Source of the DNA: Trichomonas vaginalis G3
Taxonomy: Eukaryota; Parabasalia; Trichomonadida; Trichomonadidae
Assembly: GCF_026262505.1 (NCBI RefSeq)
Contig: NC_067206.1
Coordinates: forward strand, 17,257,319-17,321,318
Length of the DNA: 64,000 nucleotides
Direction of reading: 5' to 3'
The first letter of the stretch is position 1. Every line of letters begins with the position of its first letter. Below, piece by piece: positions 10,668-21,226 of the stretch. The notes under the pieces were generated by a model. It ran no database searches, was not told where the DNA came from, and saw nothing but the letters and a program-made list of their open reading frames with translations. Position numbers and translations under genes: made by a program.

Positions 10668-11306
10668 GTTAGTATGGGTTAGTCGTGTACGGCGGCACTG
10701 CGCACATACTTACCCATGATCTGTGAATTTGACACTTTACAAAACCGTTAATGTATATTTTACAACACAAACGACAACACTAACTTAACCTTAAATATTT
10801 ACAAAGCCGCCAACCACTTCACCTCACTAACGACTTCGCTAACGAACTCACTAATGAAAAAAATAAACGTTCTCATAAATTTTCTTCTATATCTTCATCG
10901 TCAATGTTAACTCTATTGTAGTCATACTTGAAGTCATAAAGTTTCTCAAGTTTTGAAATGCATAGTCTTGTTAACTTACCTTCATCATCATAAGTTTTTA
11001 TAAAACTACCATGACAATCTTTATACACAGTCAATGTATAATCTACTGGTCTAGGATGAAGTGTAAAGAACATGTTATACTCAGGAAGGAAGAATAAATG
11101 TTTAAATGTATGTTTTTTTTTTCGATTTGTATGAGTTGCTTTTGTTCTGTCATTTATATAAAAATAAAATAAAAAAATAAACTTAAAAATTAATGATATC
11201 ACCACCCTCATACGTATGAAAACATAGCACAAAAATAAATTTAGGTGAAGTGGTGAGATCTCACCTGTTTTTTCACCCTGTTGAATTCATTGCTTTATAA
11301 CTCTCT
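10668..11306. repeat. left terminal inverted repeat of Polinton B
   Basis: Pairs with 29552-30205. It includes the AGTTAGTATGGG tip, an inverted copy of the small gene found at 29715-29999, the palindrome GGTGAGATCTCACC at 11253-11266, and the last codons of the gene at 11295-11540. The right copy has a short extra piece beside that palindrome. Confidence 0.95.
10877..11150 (-). pseudogene. left-end copy of the small terminal-repeat gene of Polinton B
   Basis: This is the inverted counterpart of the gene at 29715-29999: the protein segment FKHLFFLPEYNMFFTLHPRP and the acidic C-terminus NIDDEDIEENL are the same. Because it lies wholly inside the terminal repeat, the element carries two facing copies. 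This left copy differs near its 5' end and looks broken. Confidence 0.7.
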
Positions 11307-11540
11307 TCCTTTCTCCAACTCTTCTAACTTCTTCTTAAGTTCAGCAATGTTGTCCTCATGAAGTTTAATCTTTCTCAAAATTCCTTCTCTATCTAATGGT
11401 TGCTTTATCTTTCTAAACTGAACTCTACCATCCTTCATAGTATGAATGTAAAAACCTTCTGGAATAGTTCCTGATTTAATGTATTCTACCAAAAACTTTT
11501 GTTTCATTGCTTCAGTGACTTTATTTGTCATTTCAATCAA
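11295..11540 (-). CDS. small coiled-coil protein of Polinton B
   Basis: An 81-residue protein. Residues 1-45 include KFLVEYIKSGTIPEGFYIHT, and residues 50-81 form a charged helix with heptad spacing (ILRKIKLHEDNIAELKKKLE) typical of a coiled coil. The segment HTMKDGRVQFRKIKQPL resembles the YYVSQSKDGKIYVRKRKVPL segment of the gene at 13670-14104, so the two may share a small domain. Its last codons lie in the terminal inverted repeat. Function unknown. Confidence 0.6.
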   Translation of the reverse strand: MIEMTNKVTEAMKQKFLVEYIKSGTIPEGFYIHTMKDGRVQFRKIKQPLDREGILRKIKLHEDNIAELKKKLEELEKGREL

Positions 11541-11579
11541 ATAAAAATTTTAATATTAAATAAAAATAACGTTATTTTT

Positions 11580-12038
11580 TCAGTAAGGAAACGCAGGAGT
11601 TTTACGATTTATTTGAGGAGTAGGTTCTGGTTTAAATGTTGGAGTCGGTTTAGGAGTTGACTTTTGAACAGGAGTTTGTACTTCCATAGGTTCAGGAGTC
11701 ATTGAAGGTTTTGCTTGTGAAGGCGTTGGTTTTGGCGAAGGTGTTGGAGTTTGTTTAACTTCAGCTACTTCAGTATTATTTACAACATTTGCTTTATTTC
11801 TTTTCAACATCATAACTGCTCCTGCTGTAGCTAGCAAACCTAGTGGGAGACCATATCTTATATAAGGACTTGACCAAATGCTATTTTTGACAGGAGCTGG
11901 TGGAACACCTAACCTTGGTGAGACTGCTCTTTGCCATTGTGCAGCTCGTAAGAAATATTCAATAGGTGCTCCATAATCGTTTGGTAAAGTTTGTTTCATA
12001 GATGGTGAAGGTTCACGAGAGCTTGATGAAGAACTCAT
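11580..12038 (-). CDS. membrane-anchored Pro-rich protein of Polinton B
   Basis: 152 residues: a Ser-rich start, a segment with AAQWQRAVSPRLGVPPAPV, one hydrophobic segment at about 62-78 (YGLPLGLLATAGAVMML) followed by positive charge (KRNK), and then a long Pro/Thr-rich tail (TPTPSPKPTPSQ...). This looks like a single-pass membrane or virion protein with a stiff disordered tail. It sits just downstream of the capsid gene on the same strand. I do not know its family. Confidence 0.6.
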   Translation of the reverse strand: MSSSSSSREPSPSMKQTLPNDYGAPIEYFLRAAQWQRAVSPRLGVPPAPVKNSIWSSPYIRYGLPLGLLATAGAVMMLKRNKANVVNNTEVAEVKQTPTPSPKPTPSQAKPSMTPEPMEVQTPVQKSTPKPTPTFKPEPTPQINRKTPAFPY

Positions 12039-12067
12039 TTATAAGCTTTAAAATAAACGTTCATCCT

Positions 12068-13642
12068 TTATTCCTCACCGTCGTCCGTAGCTAAGTTATA
12101 GTCATCTAATCTTATTATGGGGATGCCATTAGCACGCACCTGAATGGCAAAGCAACAATCCCTCATAAATCCAATAAGTGGCTTTGGTACATTTTCAGTT
12201 GCTAGTTCAATAGGTCCTTTAACAGACAATTTGTATGTTATTGGAGCAGTAGATGTTTGACCTTGCTGGAAGCAAAAGTCCACTTCTGTTGGAAAACCAC
12301 ATAAGAAATGTGTGTTGTCATAGCTATCCCATTTATGTTCCACACTACCATCATCCACCAATGACCTCATAACATCTTCATTAAATCCTATCATATCATT
12401 GTTTGTATTGCAGGCGTTCGCAACCATTTCATAAAATACAGGTCCATATGATTTTTCGGGTTCTGCAGGCATATTTCCATAAGCTCCCATGGAAAGCTGA
12501 AGATATTTAAACTTAGGGTTCTCAAAATTAACATAATACTTGTCTTTCTTTCTAAATAGTGCCCAAATACTTTTAACATTAATAGGCGTATAAGCTGCTG
12601 TAAATGTTGCACTTGAACTCTCTGTATTCTTTGAGAATGAACCGTCCATAGGAATCCAATCCATAACTTTAACAGGAAAACATAAAGCCTCGTTTGTATA
12701 ATGTTCTACAAGTTCTGTATAAATGTTAGGGTCTAAAGAGAATGACTTTGGATGAATGAAACATTCATTAAAATCCATCTTTGTTCGAAATAGTTGTGGG
12801 TTACAGTTGTAATAGTAACTGTTCCACTAGCTTCTACTGCCTTCGTTATCATAGTGAATGGTTCATTCCATGGAACAAATTTATTTGTCGGTGGATTTGA
12901 ATCTGAAGCAAATGCAACTTTAAGAGTTGGATTGAAAGCAATGATATCATTTACAGATATAGATGTGCATTTAAGGCGTCGCTACTGAACTTTACTTTAA
13001 GCTGAATGTTTCCTGCAAAAGCTGGAATAAATCGAATAGCTTCTAATGGAAGGAATCTTCTAACAGGAATTCTTAAACGAAGCTTAAAATCAAATGATTT
13101 TCCTGCTGTAATTGGACCACTAACAATTTGTCCTGTTTCTGCATGTTCCCGAATGACTCCATACATCTTCATGTCGAGTCTTTGAGAAAACATCTACTTT
13201 CTTTATTTGTTCGGTAGTTTGTGAGTTTTGAAGTTATGTATGCTTCTTCTCTTGCGTTGTCTTGAGAATATACGATACGACCATTTGCAAGGATTTGATA
13301 TCCAGCAACTTCATAGAAAGCGTCATCGAAACCAATCCAAAATCCTGGTGGGTTTGTTTTATTGGAACCTGAACCAATTTCTTTATCTACAATAAATTGA
13401 CCTTCCATTTTATACGTAATGAATGTATTGTAAAGGTCCAACATATTTTCACCAGGAGGTGAGAGATTGAATGTTACCCATGTGTTATCTTTAGCAGTTC
13501 CAGGTTGTGATGGAATCTTTGCGTCAGAATATTTTCTATTAGTGTCACCAATTTGAACTGCATTGTCTATGATATCGAAATATGAGCGAATCTGATGAAT
13601 ATGCTCTGCTGGAGTAAATTCGTTTAGCTGTTCGTTCTGCAT
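12068..13642 (-). pseudogene. major capsid protein (double jelly-roll type) of Polinton B, broken
   Basis: Coding signal covers about 520 codons. The N-terminal region starts MQNEQLNEFTPAEHIHQIRS, the middle has IPVRRFLPLEAIRFIPAFAG and the C-terminal region has MDFNECFIHPKSFSLDPNIY. The middle segment matches VPLSSFLIFRFLRYLPNWAG of the capsid protein of element C, a strong hint of common family, and size and position agree. It would build the capsid shell. The copy has about two breaks. Confidence 0.75.
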
Positions 13643-13669
13643 GTATTTACTTCAGATAAAAATATCTCT

Positions 13670-14104
13670 TTACTTCATTATTCTCACTCTTCTTCTTGGC
13701 ATTCGTGGTGGAAGTTGTTTCTTGACATTTTCAATGAACTGTACATTCTCTTTTGTCTCAACTTCTTTCACTGGCGGGTCAGGATTCTTTGACTCGGTTT
13801 GTTTTTCAATGAAATTCACGAACTTTGCAATAAGCTCTTGGTTCGTTATTGAAAGTACATCTGGCTTCTTTTCTTCTGGTTCTATTGACTTTTCAGTTTG
13901 AACAGAAGGTTTTATATGGGCTTCGTGGACTTCACCCTTGCCATACACCTTAATGTTGTCGCTTTCTGCATTCGCTAATGGAACCTTTCTTTTTCTTACG
14001 TATATTTTACCATCTTTACTCTGACTTACGTAATAGAAAGGATGTTGTATTCCTCTTGCGTCATTTAATATAATAGACTCTCGTTCTGATTTTGACAAGC
14101 TCAT
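13670..14104 (-). CDS. unknown basic-tailed protein of Polinton B
   Basis: 144 residues: an N-terminal part with HPFYYVSQSKDGKIYVRKRK (similar in pattern to the gene at 11295), an acidic linker, and a very basic C-terminus PPRMPRRRVRIMK that could bind DNA. It lies upstream of the capsid gene on the same strand. Residues KGEVHEA correspond to a partial copy of the GC-rich in-frame repeat described in the findings. Function unknown; a virion core or scaffold role would be a guess. Confidence 0.55.
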   Translation of the reverse strand: MSLSKSERESIILNDARGIQHPFYYVSQSKDGKIYVRKRKVPLANAESDNIKVYGKGEVHEAHIKPSVQTEKSIEPEEKKPDVLSITNQELIAKFVNFIEKQTESKNPDPPVKEVETKENVQFIENVKKQLPPRMPRRRVRIMK

Positions 14105-14149
14105 TTTACATCGGTTAAAGTTTTAATTTTGTTTTTTATCTGCAGTCAA

Positions 14150-14409
14150 ATGACTCAGACAAGTCCTACGGACAAGACCCAAGGGTCATAGATGTTGAAG
14201 CATTGAAGAAAGAAATTCGTGAGCAAATTTTATCCGAACTGAAGGAACAAAAACAAGAACAAAAGCCAGAGAGACCAAAGAGAAAACTTAGTGAAAAACA
14301 ACTTGCTGCATTAGCTGCTGGAAGACAAAAGAACCCACGTTTGCTGGCGAAGAAAGCTAGAGAAGAAGCTGAAGCAAAAGCTAAAGAAGCTGAAGGAAAG
14401 AAAGAGTAA
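14150..14409 (+). CDS. small Lys/Glu/Ala-rich helical protein of Polinton B
   Basis: The readable protein includes ALKKEIREQILSELKEQKQE and LSEKQLAALAAGRQKNPRLL then a Lys/Ala/Glu tail. It is a highly charged helix with basic repeats and may bind DNA. The exact start is unclear: the clean frame has no ATG near its beginning, and the first ATG at 14150 is in another frame, so the gene may be damaged at its 5' end. It diverges from the gene ending its 5' side at 14104 with about 45 bp between them. Confidence 0.5.
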
Positions 14410-14433
14410 ATGGTTTATTTTTATCCGAATTAA

Positions 14434-15291
14434 ATGTATAGACAAATACCTTTATCTGTTGCGTTCAGTAGTGAAAACCCTGACGTCAAAATAAAGGGGA
14501 ACAGAGTAACGTTTAAGTTTCCAACAGACTGGATTGTGAACATAAATGAAGAGAAGTACATTGGCATAACATCTATGTATATAACACGTGCTTTCAGAAA
14601 GGTTGACTTTATACTTCAAGTCGAGATAGAAAATGACGAACAGTTTTTAAGCGCCCAAAACATTCACATATACAAATACTTTAAAGACGATACAACATTG
14701 TTGCAATGTATGATTTCATTTAATGAAATGTTCGAGAAAAAGTTCAACATTGAAGTACACACTTTACAGCCTTTACGTGAGTTTCTTGCACAACTGAAAG
14801 AAGAAGGTAGTCAGCCACAACTTATAGACTTTCATTATGAATTTAATGAAAATGAAGATGGAACACATGACTGTCAGTTTGTTGTATTCTCACCATTCAA
14901 TGAAGTCGCTAAAGAGAAAGAAAATCCATTACGTATAAGATTTCAAATCTCTGAACCAAGTGATGATTTCAAGAATGTTTTCAATTATGATGCAATGCTT
15001 CCGAGGAAAAATGAATTTTCAAAGATTGTAACACCTGGCATTTGGGATAGAAAGCAAGCTATATTATATTCAAACTTAAGTAAGGGAGTTGAAAATGAGT
15101 TCATTGGTCATACAAGAACTTCACCACTTCCTAACCCTAAATACTATAAATTAACTGGCTTCAATCGTGAGTTTTGGATAGACATGTTCTCCACTCATGA
15201 CCATAACTGCCCAGTGTTCTTACCTCCAGACCATAAGGACTGTCTCTACATTGAAGCACAACTCTTAAACTCTACCATCGCAGTATTGTAG
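14434..15291 (+). CDS. probable minor capsid protein of Polinton B (paralogue of 27937-28816)
   Basis: 285 residues. The C-terminal part (PGIWDRKQAILYSNLSKGVE ... PPDHKDCLYIEAQLL) matches by eye the C-terminal part of the gene pair at 27937-28816 (GGIWSRENIVIKSSISEFAE ... PKDGKDGLIIEMILI). The N-terminal part has the shared pattern FPTDWIVNINEEKYIGI versus YPRHWVEYVGGEKAIEI. Predicted beta-rich composition fits a capsid-associated protein. Two divergent copies in the same element suggest duplication. The start ATG at 14434 follows the preceding stop by 25 bases. Confidence 0.55.
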   Translation: MYRQIPLSVAFSSENPDVKIKGNRVTFKFPTDWIVNINEEKYIGITSMYITRAFRKVDFILQVEIENDEQFLSAQNIHIYKYFKDDTTLLQCMISFNEMFEKKFNIEVHTLQPLREFLAQLKEEGSQPQLIDFHYEFNENEDGTHDCQFVVFSPFNEVAKEKENPLRIRFQISEPSDDFKNVFNYDAMLPRKNEFSKIVTPGIWDRKQAILYSNLSKGVENEFIGHTRTSPLPNPKYYKLTGFNREFWIDMFSTHDHNCPVFLPPDHKDCLYIEAQLLNSTIAVL

Positions 15292-15372
15292 ATGACCACA
15301 TGGGCTTCGCCCTTGCCGCTAGCGGCTTATTTTTATCACGAATGACCTCATTGCTGACAAAAATAAATGACC
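15292..15372. repeat. GC-rich palindrome between convergent genes
   Basis: GGGCTTCGCCCTTGCCGCTA followed by GCGGC sits between the stop codons of two converging genes. It matches the family also seen at 13916-13940, 18955-18990, 22784-22800 and 28928-28952. Confidence 0.7.
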
Positions 15373-18300
15373 TCAGAACTTCAACTTACGAATAAAGCTT
15401 GTTTTAGTCGTTATTGAGAAGTTAAACTTTTCAGCAAAGCAAGGTTGACATGACTTACATAAGTCAAATCCAATCTCTTGACCATCATGAAGTGCTTTGT
15501 AAAGTTTCATTAAACTGAACTCAGAGTCTTTGTCATATGTTCCAACAGGTATGTGAATGTTCTTATCTTCATTGTAATAGCATTGTATAGCTTCAGGAAA
15601 CATTTCATTAGCTGTTAAAGCAAGAACGTCTTGTTTTACACCTTTACAACGTGCATGAAATGCAACTTCATTTAAATCATTCGTGAGTAAGTCTATGTAA
15701 GTCTTCTTTCCACAAAATATTGACTTGTATGCTAAACTTTGTTTTCCAGGTGTTATTTCTGCGAAGTCAGAATGGAACTGACCTAATGTTTTACCAATAA
15801 GTTCTCTACCGTATCTCTTCTGAAATTCCTGAGCTAACAGTGGGATGTCTTCATTGAAAATATGCATGCTATCGCAGTCCTGGTAAAATATTTGAAGACC
15901 CATATCTTCAGCAGTACAGAATACTTCACACATTATTCTCTTCGACATTGACAGAATATTAACACCAAGTGGACAGAAGTTAAAGTGTCTGCAAATGCTT
16001 TTTGTTAGCTTGAAAATAGTTTTATCTGAACCATCCAAACCTTCGAACTTCACTATATGGTTGTAGTTTCTGATGGCATATCTTATAGCATCTTTGTCAT
16101 TTACTATGGTTATTTTGACTCAATAGGAGATAGAATAGTTTTGCCATAAATACTGTTCAGAATGAGCTTTATATTTTCTTGCAAAGGATTTCCTTCTTTC
16201 TTATACTTTAACCTTAACTCAAACAACTTCTTTACTTCATCTCTTATTCTAATATCTCTGTTTCCATCGTAATAGTATCCTTGCAACACTTCACATTTGA
16301 CACCTTGATATTTTATGAGGTCTTGTAATATTATATGGTCAACATACATTAAACAGCAAGTGTTTGAACTTCTGGAACGTTAAGTTCTGGATTTAGTTCA
16401 GGGTCACAAACTATTAAAGGAAAGTGTCTATGTATTCCAATCTCTGTTATCTTAATGAGAACAAAGAAGCCAGACATAAACTTTTCACCAATGGGTTCCT
16501 TTTGGTCGTCATCGAATAAATGTCTCATGAGATACTCTGTGCTTAACATCTCATCCTTCAATACTTTTGGAATTCCTTCTAAAGTATAAAGTCTTGCTAT
16601 AGCTGATGGATATAATGAAACAGCGTCGAAGTCAGCAATGAGTTTCTCTTTACTCTTTTGTTTCATGTTATCTGACAGCATACATCTTCCACCTTGAATA
16701 CAGCGTGAAATAAATTCTCTTGGTTTATTTGAGAGGTCATATAAATTTCCATTCGGGAAGTACACTCTGTTCTCAAACAATTTGTTAGCGATTGAACAAA
16801 TGCTAACGTAGTCATAAACGTTTAAATCAAATTCTTTCAATATGTCATTGCGGAACTTAACAAAACCTTCTCTTAAAATTCTTACATCTTGTTTGCAATA
16901 AAATGTGCTATACTTTTCTAAGTCGAAGTGGTTCTCATCTATTCTGCAACCTTTGATGGAATCTATGTTTTTCATGAATGTATCTGCATCCCGGATAAAC
17001 TTACACGCTTCAGAAATGACACCAGTTCTGTTGTCATTTGCTAACAAAACACTGCTGTAGTAGTTGTATGGAAATACTTCTTTCGGTCCTGTTTGTAAGT
17101 TAAACATAGCAGGAAATAGTTTAAGCTTCTTATTTATAACACTGTAAGAGTCTTTTATAATAATTGCCCTTCCTTTATATAAGCCAGTTATTTGCATTGT
17201 TCGTGAACCTTTAATGATGGGAGTTCCTTTCACTTCTGTCATGTGTCTTAAGATGAAGTTTATATCATAACTGAGGTTATGGAAATATATTAAACTCTTG
17301 TCAGGAAGTCGCTCCAAAAATTCTGTTGTACAGTTCTGACCCCAAATGCTTTCACTCACTGAACCATCTTCACTGTCATAACATATGTTAAAAGCTTTAT
17401 GAAAGCCATCGGTACTGCACTCAAAGTCAGCAAAGAAAACGTGCTCAGGAATGAACTTACATTTAGCTTTATTTACTTCTTTTGACTCGGCTTTCTTCTT
17501 CAGTTGTACACAATACTTTGGAGCATATGTCAAATCTTTAAATGGTGCAAGGTTCTGTTTATATAAGTCAGTCGTATATGTGAAAAGTTCTCCATAAGAA
17601 ATAGGTTCAAAATATTTGCACCCCCACAATGTTTTCATAACATCCCATAACGGTGTTGTTCTATCATAACGAACTACATATTTGTTCTCTCTCTTTGTAT
17701 AAATCTTCATCTGTTTCTCAATGTTCATTCCACCACACTCCTTCAAGATTTCTATATAGTTGCGAATGAAATATGTTGTCATTGGTAATCTTTCATTTAG
17801 CATGTAGTGGTCTTCAACAAGAAGTAAGTCAATAGTTCGAACAGTTTCACATTCTTTTGGTATGTATCTCTTTATTTCATTATGTCTTGAGTCATTGAAG
17901 TAACCAATAGTAACATTAAATGCTATACCTGTTGCGTCAGAAATTTCTTGTACTTTACTTTGAGGAAAGTCTCTAACACGAATGACTTCTCTCATGTGGT
18001 CAATAGTTTCTTCATCTACTCCAGCCTGAATGCAAGCATAAACGAAACAATTGTCTTCTGTCATAAGTGTTGCAGTTCTTTTGTTCAGTTCATTGAAGAT
18101 TTGGTAGCGCTCAAGATTTATAGGTAATGTGCAAAGATACTTCCAGAACTGACCGCTTCTCTTCTTATAAAACTTCTTTTCACCATTATCTTTCCAAAAG
18201 CTTTCTATAAGTGCTGGGTTTCCTGTTTGCTTAAGAGCTTCCAAAATGGCTTTCTGGTCATTTGTCAGTGTGCTTTCATCTCTATATGGTCTCTTTTTTG

Positions 18301-19150
18301 GTTTGCCTTTCTTTACATCTGACATCGTTAAGCCTTCATATTCTATTAAATCATACATCTTTATTTCAGTAAGATTCTTTATGTTTGTCAAGAAGAAATC
18401 ATAGTGCATTTCAACAATACCTGCAGCATTTGCTTCTATCTCTGATATAAAGTTCTCCTTCAAGAGCTGATGTAGTAATGTTCCAATATTATTGAGGTTT
18501 AACGTAGAACATTCATACTTTCCACCAAGTTTATAACATACCATCCATCTCTGTTGTGAGTTTATTTTAATTTTCTCTAAGAGTCTCATGAAAACCTTAC
18601 CGAAATGTTTGTGTAAGTAGTCTCTGTATGGTTCATCTAAAGCTTCGATGTTAAAGTCAATGAGTCTATTGCCTGACTTCACATTTCTCTTCCTATTCTC
18701 TTCATCTTTCTTTAACCATCTCTCACCTTCTTTTGGTTTGTCGTCAATGGAACGAAGGACATCGTTAGCTTTGCGAACTTGTTCTATAGCGCTCTTAAAC
18801 ATCTCTCTTCTCTGTTGTTTCAGTGTGTCGTCTCTTCTTCTTGTTTCACCAACGTTTGCATTTGTTATGTCAAACATTTCTCTTCTTACTTCATGAGGTA
18901 CTGAACGTCTATGATATAAGTCAATAGCAACGTCATTTAAAGGAAATGCTCTTGCGTGGACTTCGTCCTCGCCGCGTTGCGGCTTTATGAACTCATGAAT
19001 TCTATCATAACTTATTGCACCATTGAAGTCTTTAATGAAGTCAGCGAGTGCTTTTTTGTTTGTTGCGTAATGTTTTGCTACTTCTATGTTAGCTTCTGTT
19101 AGAAGTTGTTTTATTTCCGAGTGTTCTAACTTAGACAACTTCCGATACAT
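15373..19150 (-). pseudogene. protein-primed B-family DNA polymerase of Polinton B, broken
   Basis: The gene spans about 1,250 codons. From the ATG at 19150 the exonuclease motifs are seen near residue 577 (FFADFECST), 628 (FHNLSYDINFIL) and 755 (YCKQDVRIL), and polymerase motif A near residue 840 (DFDAVSLYPSAI). Further along are motif B (LILNSIYGKTI) and motif C (YQDCDSMHI). The long N-terminal region before the exonuclease has no family I recognise; in Polintons this part may hold the terminal protein function. Role: replication of the linear element. The copy has about two to three breaks. Residues PQRGEDEVHARA near position 60 come from the GC-rich in-frame repeat. Confidence 0.9.
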
Positions 19151-19241
19151 CTTTAGTAGGAAATAAAAAAAATATTTTTTGAAAAAATTAGATTAGATTT
19201 TTTAAAGTTATTTTTCAAAATAATTTAATATTTTTATTTTA

Positions 19242-19715
19242 ATGAAACACATGCAAGATTGCAAGTTCTTTTCATACAATGCTCTCGCTACTGCCATCAA
19301 GAATGAGTTCAATAATGCTTCAAATGTTAATGTTATCTTTAACAAGAAGTTTGTGAAAGAATCTAAGTTTGGTCAGTATGTCAGACCATTAGCTATCGTC
19401 ATTGACCGCAAACGTTATACTTCACAAGAGTTAGCAGTAGTTTTGAAACAAAAGAGTTTCTTCGTTAATGTCAAAGATACACACTATACTGTTATAAAGA
19501 ACTCTAACATTGACTTCTTCAGTATTGCTATGAATCTTTCCGAACAGAAAGAATATAAGAAGGGTGAAACAAATGTGAAATATTATCCTTCATCTCTGAA
19601 GACAATAACGAACAAAGATGTTATACAGAAATTCTTACCAAAGGTTGAAGAAGCTTCTATTGACATTGACGAAGGAAGTGAAATGGTTGAAGAAATAGAC
19701 CCTGAAGCTATTTGA
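19242..19715 (+). CDS. unknown 157-residue protein of Polinton B, divergent from the polymerase
   Basis: It starts MKHMQDCKFFSYNALATAIK and ends with an acidic tail (EEASIDIDEGSEMVEEIDPE). The middle part (VRPLAIVIDRKRYTSQELAV) has alternating hydrophobic strands. The gene is transcribed away from the polymerase across about 90 bp of very AT-rich DNA that must hold both promoters. It is intact. I do not recognise the family. Confidence 0.6.
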   Translation: MKHMQDCKFFSYNALATAIKNEFNNASNVNVIFNKKFVKESKFGQYVRPLAIVIDRKRYTSQELAVVLKQKSFFVNVKDTHYTVIKNSNIDFFSIAMNLSEQKEYKKGETNVKYYPSSLKTITNKDVIQKFLPKVEEASIDIDEGSEMVEEIDPEAI

Positions 19716-19733
19716 GCAAAAATATATTTTTGG

Positions 19734-19949
19734 TTAGTCTTCATATGGATATTTTACAACAATTCCCCAATGTATAAACTTTTCATACGCTTTTTCATAA
19801 GCTTTGTATGTCTTCAGAAATTTTGCATAATCTTTAGAAGCATTTAGATATTGTTTAAATGCTTTGTATGTCTTCAGAAATTTTGCATAATCTTTTACAT
19901 GTTGTTCGTTCTCTTCTTCTGTCATGAGTTCCGAATATTCTAAATTCAT
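19734..19949 (-). CDS. small protein with an internal DNA-level duplication, Polinton B
   Basis: 71 residues, with KDYAKFLKTYKA present twice (about residues 19-30 and 39-50). The two copies are also near identical in DNA (GCTTTGTATGTCTTCAGAAA... at 19801 and 19861, a 60-bp step), so the duplication is recent. The protein is Lys/Tyr-rich and likely helical. Function unknown. It converges with the gene ending at 19715. Confidence 0.5.
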   Translation of the reverse strand: MNLEYSELMTEEENEQHVKDYAKFLKTYKAFKQYLNASKDYAKFLKTYKAYEKAYEKFIHWGIVVKYPYED

Positions 19950-20004
19950 GTTCTTTCATATGAGATAAAATTTTATAAAAAAATAAAATTAGCTTAGATT
20001 TTTT

Positions 20005-20850
20005 TTATTCTTCCTCTTTGAAGTTATCGAAATATTCTGTTATTTTTTCCTTCAGTAATGTTAAGTCTTCTTTGAATGTAAGTATTGTGCAACCTTTGAT
20101 CTCATAGTGTGTTTGAGGAAGAGTATTTTTGACAATTTCCTTTATTTGTTCATTCGGTGTCATTGAAATCGGTAAGTTTTCACGATAGAACCAGTTTCTG
20201 TCAGATTTATATATTTTAGCTAAGTCATAAAAGCTCTTGTTGTTTCTTCTGACTAAATGCAACATAACCACATCTTTATCTTCTTCTTTCTCCAACTCTT
20301 CAGTATATATCATATACTTATAACTCTTTTCCTTTCCTTTTGGTACTGAACGCGGTATTCTTTTCTGTATGGTTTTGTCTTTGGATTCAATGACTTCATC
20401 TTTTGCTTGAAGTTTCTTTTCCATCTCTCCACATTCTGCTTTATATAGTTCATCTAACATCATGAAAATATAACAAGCATAACGAGGTGAAGCCCACATT
20501 GCTACAGCGTTTACTAAAAGTCTATGAACATAATAACCTTTCAAACCAGGAGCCAAATTCTTGCGATTTTCGTACGGAATCTCTTCTCTCGGTTTTCCGA
20601 GGGAAGCAATCATATGAGGAAATTCTTCTAAAAGTTCTTTTGTCTGTTGGTTTTCAAACCAATGATATGCTTGCTTTGTAGAACGAAGAGCATTCATTAT
20701 ACTTTGCATTTGGTACATGTCATCTTTGACTGAACGAATGAGACGTAACTGTTTGTTATACTGTATGTTCTCGTATTCTTCATTTATGGCTTCATGGACT
20801 ATAACTGTTGTTGTGTTCTCTAATGTTGTCATTACTGTCTTTACATACAA
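20005..20850 (-). CDS. KilA-N domain protein of Polinton B
   Basis: 281 residues. Residues of about 75-145 contain the KilA-N pattern: AYHWFENQQTKELLEEFPHM, then GLKGYYVHRLLVNAVAMWAS and PRYACYIFMMLDELY. A coiled-coil linker follows (EKKLQAKDEVIESKDKTIQK) and then a C-terminal region (YKYMIYTEELEKEED...VMLHLVRRNNKSFYDLAKIY) like the extra domain of phage and large-virus KilA-N proteins. KilA-N domains bind DNA and are very numerous in Trichomonas, where they go with Mavericks. A regulatory role is likely but not shown. The leader upstream (ACAAAATAAAAAAATAAATA) recurs at 22689, before another gene. Confidence 0.8.
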   Translation of the reverse strand: MYVKTVMTTLENTTTVIVHEAINEEYENIQYNKQLRLIRSVKDDMYQMQSIMNALRSTKQAYHWFENQQTKELLEEFPHMIASLGKPREEIPYENRKNLAPGLKGYYVHRLLVNAVAMWASPRYACYIFMMLDELYKAECGEMEKKLQAKDEVIESKDKTIQKRIPRSVPKGKEKSYKYMIYTEELEKEEDKDVVMLHLVRRNNKSFYDLAKIYKSDRNWFYRENLPISMTPNEQIKEIVKNTLPQTHYEIKGCTILTFKEDLTLLKEKITEYFDNFKEEE

Positions 20851-20938
20851 AATAAAAAAATAAATAAAAATAAAATTAGCGTTATTTTTCTGAGATAAAC
20901 ACTATTTCTTCACAACATTAAATTTTATCCTGTATGAA

Positions 20939-21226
20939 ATGACTTTAAAAAGATTATTGACTGACTTCGAATACTATCTCATTGACGCACTGACAGACCC
21001 TCAAAACTGTGTTGAAAGTTCTTTAAGCTTTAAGATTGAAGGTACGACGCATTTTGTCTTCACTTACGTATTGAAAGAATATGACCGTTATCATAACGAA
21101 GTGAATCAAACACTAATAAAATTTGTAGATAAAAAATTGGATGAATATTTTAAATGTGAAGACCCAAACACTGCTGGAGATGAGGAAGAATACAGACAAG
21201 TTATTGAAAAAATAACGCAAGATTAG
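20939..21226 (+). CDS. unknown 95-residue protein of Polinton B
   Basis: It begins MTLKRLLTDFEYYLIDALTD and ends in an acidic helix (EEEYRQVIEKITQD). It diverges from the KilA-N gene with 88 bp of AT-rich DNA between. Intact and protein-like, but I do not recognise it. Confidence 0.5.
   Translation: MTLKRLLTDFEYYLIDALTDPQNCVESSLSFKIEGTTHFVFTYVLKEYDRYHNEVNQTLIKFVDKKLDEYFKCEDPNTAGDEEEYRQVIEKITQD

Noticed and set aside
15373-16053. A separate small polymerase-like gene
   Set aside because: It carries motif C of the same B-family polymerase as the upstream part and belongs to that one broken gene.
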